A DNA stretch of 38,683 bases from Planctomycetota bacterium. Its GTDB lineage: Bacteria > Planctomycetota > UBA8108 > SXIK01. Below are positions 1-9,600 of the stretch, piece by piece. The stretch covers positions 1 to 38,683 of the forward strand of contig JACQVW010000797.1 of the NCBI GenBank assembly GCA_016209535.1. The letters run 5' to 3'. A program made the position numbers and the translations under genes. Every line of letters starts with the position of its first letter. The stretch's first letter is position 1. Under the pieces are notes generated by a model. It had not been told where the DNA came from and made no database searches. It saw only the letters and a list, made by a program, of their open reading frames with translations.

Positions 1-229
1 CGTTGGGCTCCGGGGGCAGCACGTACCAGTACTTGAAGACCGGACAGGGGGCGCCCTTCGATGATCCATCGGCATCCTCATAGAGCTTGCAATCGCGCGT
101 CGTGATCACCTTGATGGGGATGCCGGCCTCGTTGAGCACCGAATCCCCCTTCTCCTGCCCCTCCACGCCGCTCTGCCACGCGAGGCCAACAAGGGTCGCG
201 ACGACGGTTCCACGGGACCAGCGATTCAT
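1..229 (-). CDS. Truncated secreted protein, N-terminus only (runs off left edge); N-terminal module resembles that of the adjacent vWA protein
   Basis: Reverse-strand ATG at 229; hand translation MNRWSRGTVVATLVGLAWQSGVEGQEKGDSVLNEAGIPIKVITTRDCKLYEDADGSSKGAPCPVFKYWYVLPPEPN, open to position 1. Signal-peptide-like start. 'EAGIPIKVITTRDCKLYEDADG' is laid out like 'EDGAPVKLIALRQSEAVEFLDVPG' of the next gene. Not in the ORF track because no stop lies in the window. Confidence 0.7.
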   Translation of the reverse strand, partial: MNRWSRGTVVATLVGLAWQSGVEGQEKGDSVLNEAGIPIKVITTRDCKLYEDADGSSKGAPCPVFKYWYVLPPEPN

Positions 230-240
230 GGTGCTTCTCC

Positions 241-2256
241 TTAAGGCAAGTCGGTAAGTCTCAAAAACCCGAAAAGACACTGTTCTTCGTTACCACGAGA
301 CGGGGCGTTAACCGGCACCCAGAAGCCGTCCCTCGTCCTCAGGGCTTCTATCTTCGAGAGGACCTCGTTGAGCTCGAGGACCAGGCGGTCGCGCCCCGCC
401 GCATCCAGCCTCTCCAGCTCGGAAAACGTCCTGTCCATGCAAGAAGCGCGCATGGAGACTGGGAACCGGCGCAGGAGCATGCTGCGGAGGGTGTCCGACG
501 GCTTCAGCCGCTGACCGCCCCCGACCTTGTCGGTCATCACCTTGACGTTCCGGAAGACAGAGTCCCCCTCCCCAGGCTCCCAGGTCTTCAGGAAGCCGAT
601 GACCGCCGCGAGCCAGCCCATCATCGAGTCCAGGTCCCGCTGCGAGCAGCCGATCACGACCTCGAGTGAGCCATCGCCGGCCGGCATCCTTGCCCCGACG
701 TAGCCGACGATCAGCTCCCCGGCCCGAGCCGGCGGCCCGTCTCCCACGGGGTCCACCGCGGTGATGCTGAGACCGTGCAGGCGCCTTGCGTCCCGGCTGC
801 CGCGCACGACCGGGCTCGGCGCGGGCTTCACCGCGCAGTCGTTCCAGAGCCGCTCCGCGTCCTCCTCGATCGCATCTGCCAGGGCAGGGCTGAAGGCGCC
901 GGGATCGGCAGCCGGGGCCGCGCAGGACGTGAAGTGACCCTGGCGGCTCTTCCCACGGGCGAGGCGCGCGAACTGCTCCCTGGCGACGGCGTGCTCCGCC
1001 GCCATCGACCTGGGGTCGCGGCCGGGGGCGTGCGCGATGTGGACCGCGTGCACCGTGATCCCCCAGTCACGGGGGGAAGCGGCGTCCCTCGGCTGGCACC
1101 GCTCGAGGACCCGGGAGCTTGACAGCATATCTGGGTTCTTCGCCCGCAACCGCCCCGTGGCCTTGAGGGCGCCCGCCAGCGCATCCGAACGCTCCTCGTC
1201 ATGGCCGCTCGCGTCTCCGACCAGGACCAGATGGCGCGAGGCGACGGCCTTGTTCCAGCCCATGGCATCGGTCGCGGCAACCGCGAGCCCTCCCAGGACG
1301 TTCTCGGCAAACTCCTCTGTATCCGCGGCAACGGTGCCGACCGAGTCCAGGCGCCGGAGGAACTCCTCGGCGCTGCTTGCCTCGCCGAGCTTGCAGGCGA
1401 TGGTCACGGGAGAGCCTACGCGCTGCTGCCGCGCCATGAAGTCCAAGGCCTCTTCAAAGGGGTACCTCACCAGACGGTCGGTATAGGTCACGAGCCCGAA
1501 GCGGATCCGGTCCCGAAAGGGCTTCAGGCGGGGGCTGCCCTCCAGGTCGTTCCCAAGCGCTCTCACCCAGCCCTTGACCCGGTCGATGACCGATTCCATG
1601 CTGCTCGTCTGATCGAGCACCACGACCACGTCGAGGGTGAAACCGGACTGCTCCTTGCTCGGCGGCGCCTGACGCGGCCTGGGGACGGAGCTCCCGCTGC
1701 TCAGGGCCGCGACCCGGAAGAAGGTCATCCGCTCGCCGCGGACCGTCGCTTCGACGGGAGGCCCCAGCACCGGCAGCACGCTGCCCGCCTGGAAAAGAGG
1801 GGACTCCCGAGCCACGGCCGTCTCGAGCTCGAGCCCCTGGGACTCCAGCGCGGCCGCGGCAATCTTGGCGCTCCCGTGGATGGAGACGAGGCTGCCGCCG
1901 CTCCGCTCGAGGAGCCGGACCGCGAGCCGGGTCGGCCACTCGAGGAAGTCCTTCTTCGGCACCAGGCCCCAGAGGCCATCCTCACCGTTGAGCGCCACCG
2001 CGTGGTGCTCCGGGTGCCGCCGGGCGTCCGCGGCCAGCTTGAAGAAGATGTCTCCGGCGAGGACCTTGAGCCGATCCGGGGCCGGCTTCCCCGGCACATC
2101 GAGGAACTCGACCGCTTCGCTTTGACGCAGCGCGATCAGCTTGACGGGAGCCCCGTCCTCGCCGAGCTCGAGCTGTCCTTCCACGGCCGAGGCGGCGGAG
2201 AGGAAGACGGCGCAAGCCAGCCTCCAGAAGACGCGACGCGAGGCGCGGAGACTCAT
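241..2256 (-). CDS. Secreted vWA-domain protein, PpkA-C-terminal-like layout (small beta module followed by vWA)
   Basis: ORF track 241..2436, but the start MSLRASRRVFWRLACAVFLSAASA at 2256 is better: signal peptide, and 4-bp ATGA overlap with the upstream stop (2253-2255). vWA core 'FTLDVVVVLDQTSSMESVIDRVKGWV...RIRFGLVTYTDR' keeps a MIDAS-like DxTxS. Confidence 0.85.
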   Translation of the reverse strand: MSLRASRRVFWRLACAVFLSAASAVEGQLELGEDGAPVKLIALRQSEAVEFLDVPGKPAPDRLKVLAGDIFFKLAADARRHPEHHAVALNGEDGLWGLVPKKDFLEWPTRLAVRLLERSGGSLVSIHGSAKIAAAALESQGLELETAVARESPLFQAGSVLPVLGPPVEATVRGERMTFFRVAALSSGSSVPRPRQAPPSKEQSGFTLDVVVVLDQTSSMESVIDRVKGWVRALGNDLEGSPRLKPFRDRIRFGLVTYTDRLVRYPFEEALDFMARQQRVGSPVTIACKLGEASSAEEFLRRLDSVGTVAADTEEFAENVLGGLAVAATDAMGWNKAVASRHLVLVGDASGHDEERSDALAGALKATGRLRAKNPDMLSSSRVLERCQPRDAASPRDWGITVHAVHIAHAPGRDPRSMAAEHAVAREQFARLARGKSRQGHFTSCAAPAADPGAFSPALADAIEEDAERLWNDCAVKPAPSPVVRGSRDARRLHGLSITAVDPVGDGPPARAGELIVGYVGARMPAGDGSLEVVIGCSQRDLDSMMGWLAAVIGFLKTWEPGEGDSVFRNVKVMTDKVGGGQRLKPSDTLRSMLLRRFPVSMRASCMDRTFSELERLDAAGRDRLVLELNEVLSKIEALRTRDGFWVPVNAPSRGNEEQCLFGFLRLTDLP

Positions 2257-3380
2257 CGTCCCCCCCCGGCCACGCTCCGGGTCTGCGACCGGCAGCCGGC
2301 GGCCCGTTCCCGGGCGAGGCGGATGCAGATGCCGTCGCTGAAGTGTTCCGCCAGGGCGTCGTACCGTGCAGCCATCGCTTCCAAGCTCCCATCGCACGGC
2401 TCCAGGGCGGCAAGCGTCTCCAGGCTGGACCAGCACTCGGCATCGAGGCGATCCGCCAGGAGAGTCTCATCCACGCTGAGGCGCTTCCAGCGTGCGACCT
2501 CCGCCTCGAGCCACGCCCGGGCCGCCTTCGCCGAGTCGAGCCGCCGGATCCCCGCGATCATCTCCAGGAGGAGGCTCTCCCGGGCCTTCGCATGGTGCTC
2601 CGCGAAGCTCCCGAACTGCGCTTCGAGCCAGACGGAGACGGCCGCCGACGTCTCACGCCTCAGAGTCGCCTCCACCTCGCCGCGGCGGACGCGAGCGCCG
2701 TTCGAGCCCCAGCCGCTCGTCACGGCGCTCTCCAGCGTCTTCGCGGCGATAGCCGCATCGAGCGCGGCGTCGAAGGCGACCACGGTGAGGTGGAAGGAAG
2801 AGCCGCCGATCGGCTTACCCGCACCTGCCGCCGCGGGGTCATAGCCGCTGGCAGGCCTCAGGATGCAGTCCTCGCCTCCGGTGCTCCTGGCATGGGTGGC
2901 GGTAACCTCGTGCAGCTCGCAGAAGGCCGCCGGCGACAGCGACGACTCGCTCGCGCCGACCACGAGGAAGTAGAGCTTGGCACGGTCCTTCCTGAGCGGC
3001 AGGTCCTGCTCCCGGAAGAAGCGGCGGCTCCCCTCGGGTGCCGTCAGGAGGCGGTGCAGCGACTGACGCCCCGCGGCGTTCAGCGAGCGGGAGAAGCTCT
3101 CCATCGCCACCTCATGCACGCAAGCCCTGCCGATGAGGCGCGTCAGTGCGGCCTTGGCGGGCTCGACCACGAACGGATCGCCGGCACGGACCAAGCACCA
3201 CTCGGACTCCTGGACCTGGAGCACGCTCTCGGTCGTGGATGTGGGGGTGGAGACGCCGTTACCTTGCGGTCCAGGGGTGCCCGTCAAGGGCAGGGTCCCA
3301 TGGCAGCCGGTAAGGATCATCGCCATACCCGCGCCTGTCCACGAAAGGGACTTGCACAAACCTGGTCGTTCAAGACGCAT
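2253..3380 (-). CDS. Putative lipoprotein of unknown function
   Basis: ORF 2253..3446; internal start MRLERPGLCKSLSWTGAGMAMILTGCHG gives a lipoprotein signal with lipobox LTGC. Stop overlaps the start of the vWA gene. Confidence 0.7.
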   Translation of the reverse strand: MRLERPGLCKSLSWTGAGMAMILTGCHGTLPLTGTPGPQGNGVSTPTSTTESVLQVQESEWCLVRAGDPFVVEPAKAALTRLIGRACVHEVAMESFSRSLNAAGRQSLHRLLTAPEGSRRFFREQDLPLRKDRAKLYFLVVGASESSLSPAAFCELHEVTATHARSTGGEDCILRPASGYDPAAAGAGKPIGGSSFHLTVVAFDAALDAAIAAKTLESAVTSGWGSNGARVRRGEVEATLRRETSAAVSVWLEAQFGSFAEHHAKARESLLLEMIAGIRRLDSAKAARAWLEAEVARWKRLSVDETLLADRLDAECWSSLETLAALEPCDGSLEAMAARYDALAEHFSDGICIRLARERAAGCRSQTRSVAGGGR

Positions 3381-3620
3381 TCTGCACTGCCGGATCGCGA
3401 CACGCGTCGCTGCCTCCCTCTCAGCATGCGCCAGTCGGGCCCGCACGCCGCGCCTGGGGTCTTACCTCTCTCTGAGCACGAATTGAACGGCGTCATTGTA
3501 GCCGTGGGGTTTGGGAGCTTCAATGCCTCCGTATCTCCGCGTCTCGCCGCCGTCTTGCGAACGAGAGAACTGGGCCAGCGTGGGTAATCCTTGCAACCAT
3601 CGCGGGGGCGCCGGCACGCC

Positions 3621-6600
3621 TCACAGGCCGTCGGGCAGCTTGCTCGCGTTGCGGATCTCCTGGCCTTTCCGCCGCAGGAGCGGGCTCAGCGGGTTCTCGC
3701 CGGGCCGCTCCGTCCCCTTCGCGCCTGGCGCCTCACGTGCCGGAGCCGGCTCGGGGGGGCCCCCCGAAGGGGGGCCCTCGGTGATGCCGGCAAGGCGCCC
3801 CGCCTCGTCGTAGCTGAAGCGGGTCAGGCAGACGTTCCCGCAGTTGACGGCTGCCGGACGGTGCTTCGCATCGTACTCGTACGTGAGGACCAGCCCATCG
3901 GGCCCGCGGACCTCGCGGACCAGGTCCTCCCTGCCCGGCCGCTCGTGGAAGCTGACGAGCACCCGCTCGCCGCCGAACCACCGCAGGCTCCTCGGCTTCA
4001 GATCCTCGACCTCCAGCGCGGCCTTCCCGCCGGCCTTCGTGGTCTCGAGGGACTTCGCTTCGCCGCTCTGGGCGTCGTAGGCGAGCACATGGGTCGCGCC
4101 CGCGCCCCTGACCTCGACGATCCTCCCTTCCTTGTCCCAGCCGACACCTACCTCCCCCCCCTGATCGTCCCGCACGGCCGAGACCCTTCCCTCCGAGTCG
4201 TACGTGAAGGCGAGCGCCGAGCCCGATGCGTCCCTGAGCGCCCGGAGGCGCCCCGCCTCATCCATCTCCGCCTTCAGCCACTCCCTGCCCGGCTCGCCTG
4301 CCGCGTCGGGGCCGACGTGGGCCTCCTCGAGCCTGCCGTCCGCGCCGCGCTTCAAATGCAGGGTGCTTTCCCCGTCCGAGGCCGACTCGAGCAGGCCCGC
4401 CGGGCTGAAAGACTGCGAAAGGACCTGCCGCTCCCCGCTCCACACCCCGAGGACGCGGCCGTCGGCCCCGAAGCGCGTCCGGAAGACGGGGGCGAAGGGC
4501 AGCTTCAACACCTCCCACTCACCGTTCGCGTCCCGCGCCAGCCGCAATCGTTCCGTTTCCCCGGCCGCCGTGCCGGTCACCTGGACGGAGCCGTCCGCGG
4601 CGTACTCCCAGGAGACCCTGGCCCCGCCAGCGACCCTGCCCGCGACAGGCCGCAGGTCTGCGTCGTACTCGATCTCGAGGCGGCGTTGCTCCCCGTCGGG
4701 GCCCTTCCCTGCGGCGCTGACGGCAAAGCCGCCGGGCCTCGGTTTCACGTCATAGGCGATCTCGACGCCGTCCGGCCCCGTCTCGTTGCCCAGGGTGCCG
4801 CCGTCGCCGTACTCGAACCGGCGCGAGAGCTTGCCGTCGTGGTAGACGCCGGTGACGAGGCCGCCCGTGTATTGGTACGTCGTGGTCCGCCCCGCGCTGC
4901 TCGCCGAGATCAACGAGCCGCCCTCATAACGGTACTCCACCTTCTCGCCGTTCGTGCCCTCGGCAGAAAGAAGGAGGCCGCTCGCCTCATCATAGGCAAG
5001 CGTGATCGCGGCCTGCCCCCCCGCGCCGCCTCTGGCTTCGATGCGCCGCAGGCGGTGTCCCGCGTCCCAGTGGTAGGTCACCTGCCTCCCCTCGTCGAAG
5101 GCTGCGATCAGGTAGCCGTCCGCGTCGAAGTGCCACTGGCTGCCGCTTCGCAGAAGGAGCACTTTTCGCCCCCCGGGCTCCGTCGCAATGCCGAGGTAAG
5201 GTCCCGGCGCCGACGGCACGAGGAGGGTCCTGCCGGCCTCCGGCACCAGGCGCTGCTCGCGAAACTCGGCAGCGGCGCCTCCGAGGGGCCTCGAGAGCCG
5301 CCAGCCGACCACGAAGGAATAGCCTTGGTCCGTCTTCTTGAACTCATGGCGCTCGGCATGGAGGCGAGGGAGGTCCAGGGTCCAGACATCGCCGAGGCTG
5401 CCGCCCGGCCGGAAGAAGGAATGGAACCTCCTCCTCAGGACCAGGCCGCGACCGCGCCCAAGCGGCACGGTGAGGTCGGCCTCCGCGAGCCGGCAGGCGC
5501 CGGGCGCCCGGACGTGGCGCGTCGGAAGCGAGAGCGCCTGGTAGCTCTTGCCGTCGTGCTCGAAGGCGGTCAACGAACCGGGGGGGGCGGCGTCGACGGC
5601 GCGCCACAGGTCGCCGGCCAGCTCTGGCATCGCCGGTGTCGGCGCAGCGCTCTTGACCGTCTCCGGATCAGGTCCGAGCGTGACCCCGCCGTACACCCGC
5701 ACCGTTTCCTTCAGGTTCCCACGGGTCCTGTGGTAGGGGACCTCGAGCGCCGGCGTGGTCCGTGGGACGGGGTGGCGCGGCGCCTTGTGGTTCCTCATCC
5801 AGGCAGGCATCGGCACCCCCTGGTCGCGGAGGTGCTCGGCGGCCGCCGAGACCACGGCGATCCGCTCCAGCAGGGCGAGGGCCGAGACTGTCGCGGGCCT
5901 CGCTCCCACGGCGTCCGAGGCGCGGGCCGTCTCGCGTCCAATCGCCTCGTAGTTCCGCGTGAACCACTCCGTGAATGCCTGAGCGAACCTGGAGGAAGCC
6001 GCTCCGGGCGCCGGGACCAGCTTCCCTCCCGACATCACCCGCCTCTCGGTGTTGACCTTCAGCGTCACGCCAAGGCGCGTCAGCTTGCCATCAGGGATGC
6101 TCTGCTTCACGGTTTCCCCGGGCACGATCCAGAACGCCTCCCATGGCGTGACCTCGGCGCCCCCACCAAGGCCGCCGAAGCGGAGGTCGGAGAGTTCGTC
6201 GTAATGCTCGATCGCGGAAGTCACTTTCGCCTTGGTCACGTTGTCGAACCCGAGGCCGTAGCCTTTCATCAGCCGGTCGCTCTCGAAGAGGACCCAGAGG
6301 ACGAAGGTGTCCTCGAGCCCAGGCGGGTATCTCGTGAGCATCTCCGGCCCCTTGGGACGACTGGGATCGGGGTCGATCGAGACCCAGGGAGCCTCGAGGT
6401 CTTCGTAGATCAGCCGGAAGATGGCGACGACGTCGTCGAGGCGGAGGGGCCCCAGCTCGACGAGGGCCTTCCCCTCCCCGAGGAGGACGATGCGGCCCTT
6501 CCCCTCGTCGTGGGCGATGCCGATGATCCTCCCGCAGCCCCGCAGGAGGTCCCCGGCGCCCCCGAGGTAGACCCCTCCGACATCGACCGGCGCGAGGACC

Positions 6601-9600
6601 GAGCCCCCGGCCGCCGCCCCCGGGCCGCCGGGGCGCCGGGCAGCGAGCGAGGCCAGGAAGTAGGCATCGGGGGCGATGGCGGCGCCGCCCGGCCCTTTCT
6701 TCTTGTTCCCTCCGTCGTCGATGACTGCGGGAGGTGGCGGCCTCCATGGCGGGAAGAAGAAAGGGTAGACGTCGTCATCCGGTGGTACATCGTCTTGCCT
6801 CAGTCGGCGCGGCCTCGGTTTGCGCGGTGGGTCTTCGACCAGAGGCAGCCCGAGCGTCGAGTCCTCTTCGGCCTGCTTGGCGCGGGCCCTCGGCCCGGAC
6901 GGCGCGAGGGCGCTTTCGATGACCTCCCAGCGCCCTTTCATCGTCGCAGGGCTCGTCCCCCTTCCGTCAACCTCCCGGACTTCGACCTCGGCGCCATCTC
7001 GCATCATCGCGATGTGCTGGCTTCCTGCCATGTCCAGCTTGCCCGGGCGTATGTCGACGCGGAAGACGCGAAGGTCAGGCAGGCCTTCCCGCTTCGCCTT
7101 CTTGACCGCACTGTGGTTCGCCACCATGTTGCCCGCCGGCGCGTCACCGAGGGTGTTGATGACGGCGATGTTGCCGCCGAGCACCGCGTAGGCGGCGATC
7201 AGGTCGCGGATGGGCGCCCGGCCGTCGATGAGCACGGCGCGGGTGATGGGGTTGTGCTCGAGGAGAGGAAGCACCTGGGTCAGGACCTTGGCCCCGTTGC
7301 TGCCAACGATCGCTGGCATGTCCACGGCCGTGCCTTGGCCTTCAAAGTGGCTCTTCACGCGGTCGAGGGCCTCGTAGGCGATGAGGCCGAACTCGTTGAC
7401 CTTCTCCTGCCGCCTGTCACCGACGAACGTGAAGATGCCGCCGGTGAAGTATCCGCCGATCAACTTGATGTTCTGGGCTAGGCGCACCTCGTAGTTCTCG
7501 AGGCCGCTCTCCTCGATGCGCGCGATGATCCCGGCGGCTATCAAGCGCGTCAGGGCCTCCTTGCCCGCCTCGGTCTTCGGGAAGTGCTCGTCATCGGGCA
7601 TCGGGATCAGGATCTCGCCGACGCGCGTCACGTGGGGCACCACCGCCGGGGCCGCCTCGCTGAAATCGTCGAAGAGCTCGAATCCGGGCTCCCAGTTGTT
7701 GACGCCGGGGTCGGTGACGTAGATCGTCACCTTTTCCGGCGAGCCCGCCTTGCGCTCGCGCGCCGGCTCGACCGGCTTGACCTCGGTGACTCCCTGGCGC
7801 GTCTCGACGCGGTAGCGCTCTCGGCTCGTCCGCGTCTCCGTGTAGGTCGTGCTGCCCGGGTCGTAGTAGCTGCCGAGGGGGAAGCGGAGCGCAAGGAACC
7901 GCTCATGGGCGCTGGTCGCGGCGGTGGACGACTGAACGGAGCGCTCGTAGACGCCGATCGGCGTGGTGAGCTTCTCGTTCTGCTCGTGGACGATCCGCCC
8001 GGGCTGCCACCAGCGGTCCGCGGGGGTGGAGAGGCGCCCCTCGTACTGGAGCCTCGAGTCGCCGATGTCGATCGAGCCGCGCCCCTCCCAGCCCCGGCGG
8101 GTGCGCTCCTCGAGGTAGACGGGCGGATTGGCGGCCATGAGTGCGGTGCCGATGGGGTCGATGACCTTGAAGTAGAGCTCCGTGTACTTCTGCACGGCGG
8201 ATAGCCCCATGGTGAAGGCGCCGGCGACGCGTCCGTAGAGGCGCACTCCCCGCATCATGCGGTCCTCGCCGTGGGGCGAGAGCGGAGGAGCGCCCCTGGC
8301 AGTCCGGAACTGGTTCACGAGTTGGACCTGCGTGCGGGTGTAGGCGCCGTACAGCCTGCCGAGCAGGTCGATCGGATCGAAAGGCTTGGGCCGGGCGGCC
8401 CCAGGCGGCACTTGCTGCTCCTCGGCCCACGTCAGCAAGGCATCCGCGAGGATCTCCCGCAGCGTGGAGAGCTGGGCGACGAGGCGCGTCGCCAAGTCAA
8501 CGCCGGCCTGGAGCCGCCACCGCCGCATCCAATCGAAGGGGGAAGCGGCGCCGGGGTTCACGGGGGAAGAGTCGAGGCCGGTCGCGTCGACGAAGTTGAC
8601 GGGGTCGTTCCCGCAGTAGACGCGGCCGGGCAGTTCCTTGGGGTCGGCGAGGGGGAGCGAGACGCGGGGGTCGGCCTGCAGGAACATCCCGAGCGACGGC
8701 ACATAGGTGCGCGCCCGCGTGACGTAGAGTGTCCCCACGGGTTCGAGGAACAGCCCCGCGAAGGCGGGCTGGAGCCCCTCCATCGCCCGGGCGGGGCGCG
8801 GCACCCCGAAGGGATCGTAGTCGAGGCGATCGACCAGCTTGCCGTCTCGATCGACGATGCAGCGCACGGATCCGAGGTGGTCGGCGAGGAAGTAATGCAC
8901 GCGCTCGCCGCTGACAGCGGCCAGGGGAGCTTCACCTTCCCATACATAGACCGTCGTCGCGCCGTCCGCTCTCGTCTCGAGCAGCGGGCGCCACGCCGCG
9001 GCGAGCGGGTCCGGCAGGTAGGTGCTCTTGCCCTCCGGGGCCTCGCGTCTCGAGAGGAGGCCGTCGCCGTCGTAGCCGTAGACGACGGTCTTGCCGCCTA
9101 CCGCCGCCTGCGCGAGGAGGTTCGAGGCGTTGTAGCGCAGCCGCAGCGGCTCCGCCCTCCCGGGGAGGCGGGTCAGGTTGCCAGCGGCGTCGTTCTCACA
9201 GGGCCGCCCCATGTACAGGACGAGCCGCCCCGCCCAGTCGAAGACGCTCGCGGCCGCCTGGCCGGAGGCTACGGCTTCGCTCCGGTTGCCGACCTCGTCG
9301 TAGCTGCAGGCGAAGGACTCCTTGCCCGGGCCTGCGGCCCTCAGCAGGCGCTGCGCTGGATCGTACTCGTAGCCCAGCGTCCGATCACCGTCGGGGAAGC
9401 GCTCTTTGACCTCGCGGACGAGTCCGTCGGGGCGGTACGCGTACTTGAGATCGGCGATCACCTCTCCCGTCGGGCCCGAGTGCGTGATAGAAGCCAGGTT
9501 GCCGTCCTCGAGGTAAGCCCAGACGGTCCGGACTCCGTTCGGCAGGGTGCGGTGTCTCTCCGCCTTCCTTGCGTCGCGGCCGTATTTCACCGTGCCGAAG

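Noticed and set aside
1201-2844. 547-aa plus-strand ORF spanning the vWA and lipoprotein genes
   Set aside because: Crosses two well-supported minus-strand genes; composition is shadow-like.
3591-7481. 1296-aa plus-strand ORF antisense to the Rhs gene
   Set aside because: Low-complexity Arg/Pro/Gly-rich translation with no domains; typical antisense shadow of a high-GC gene, and the opposite frame has clear YD repeats.
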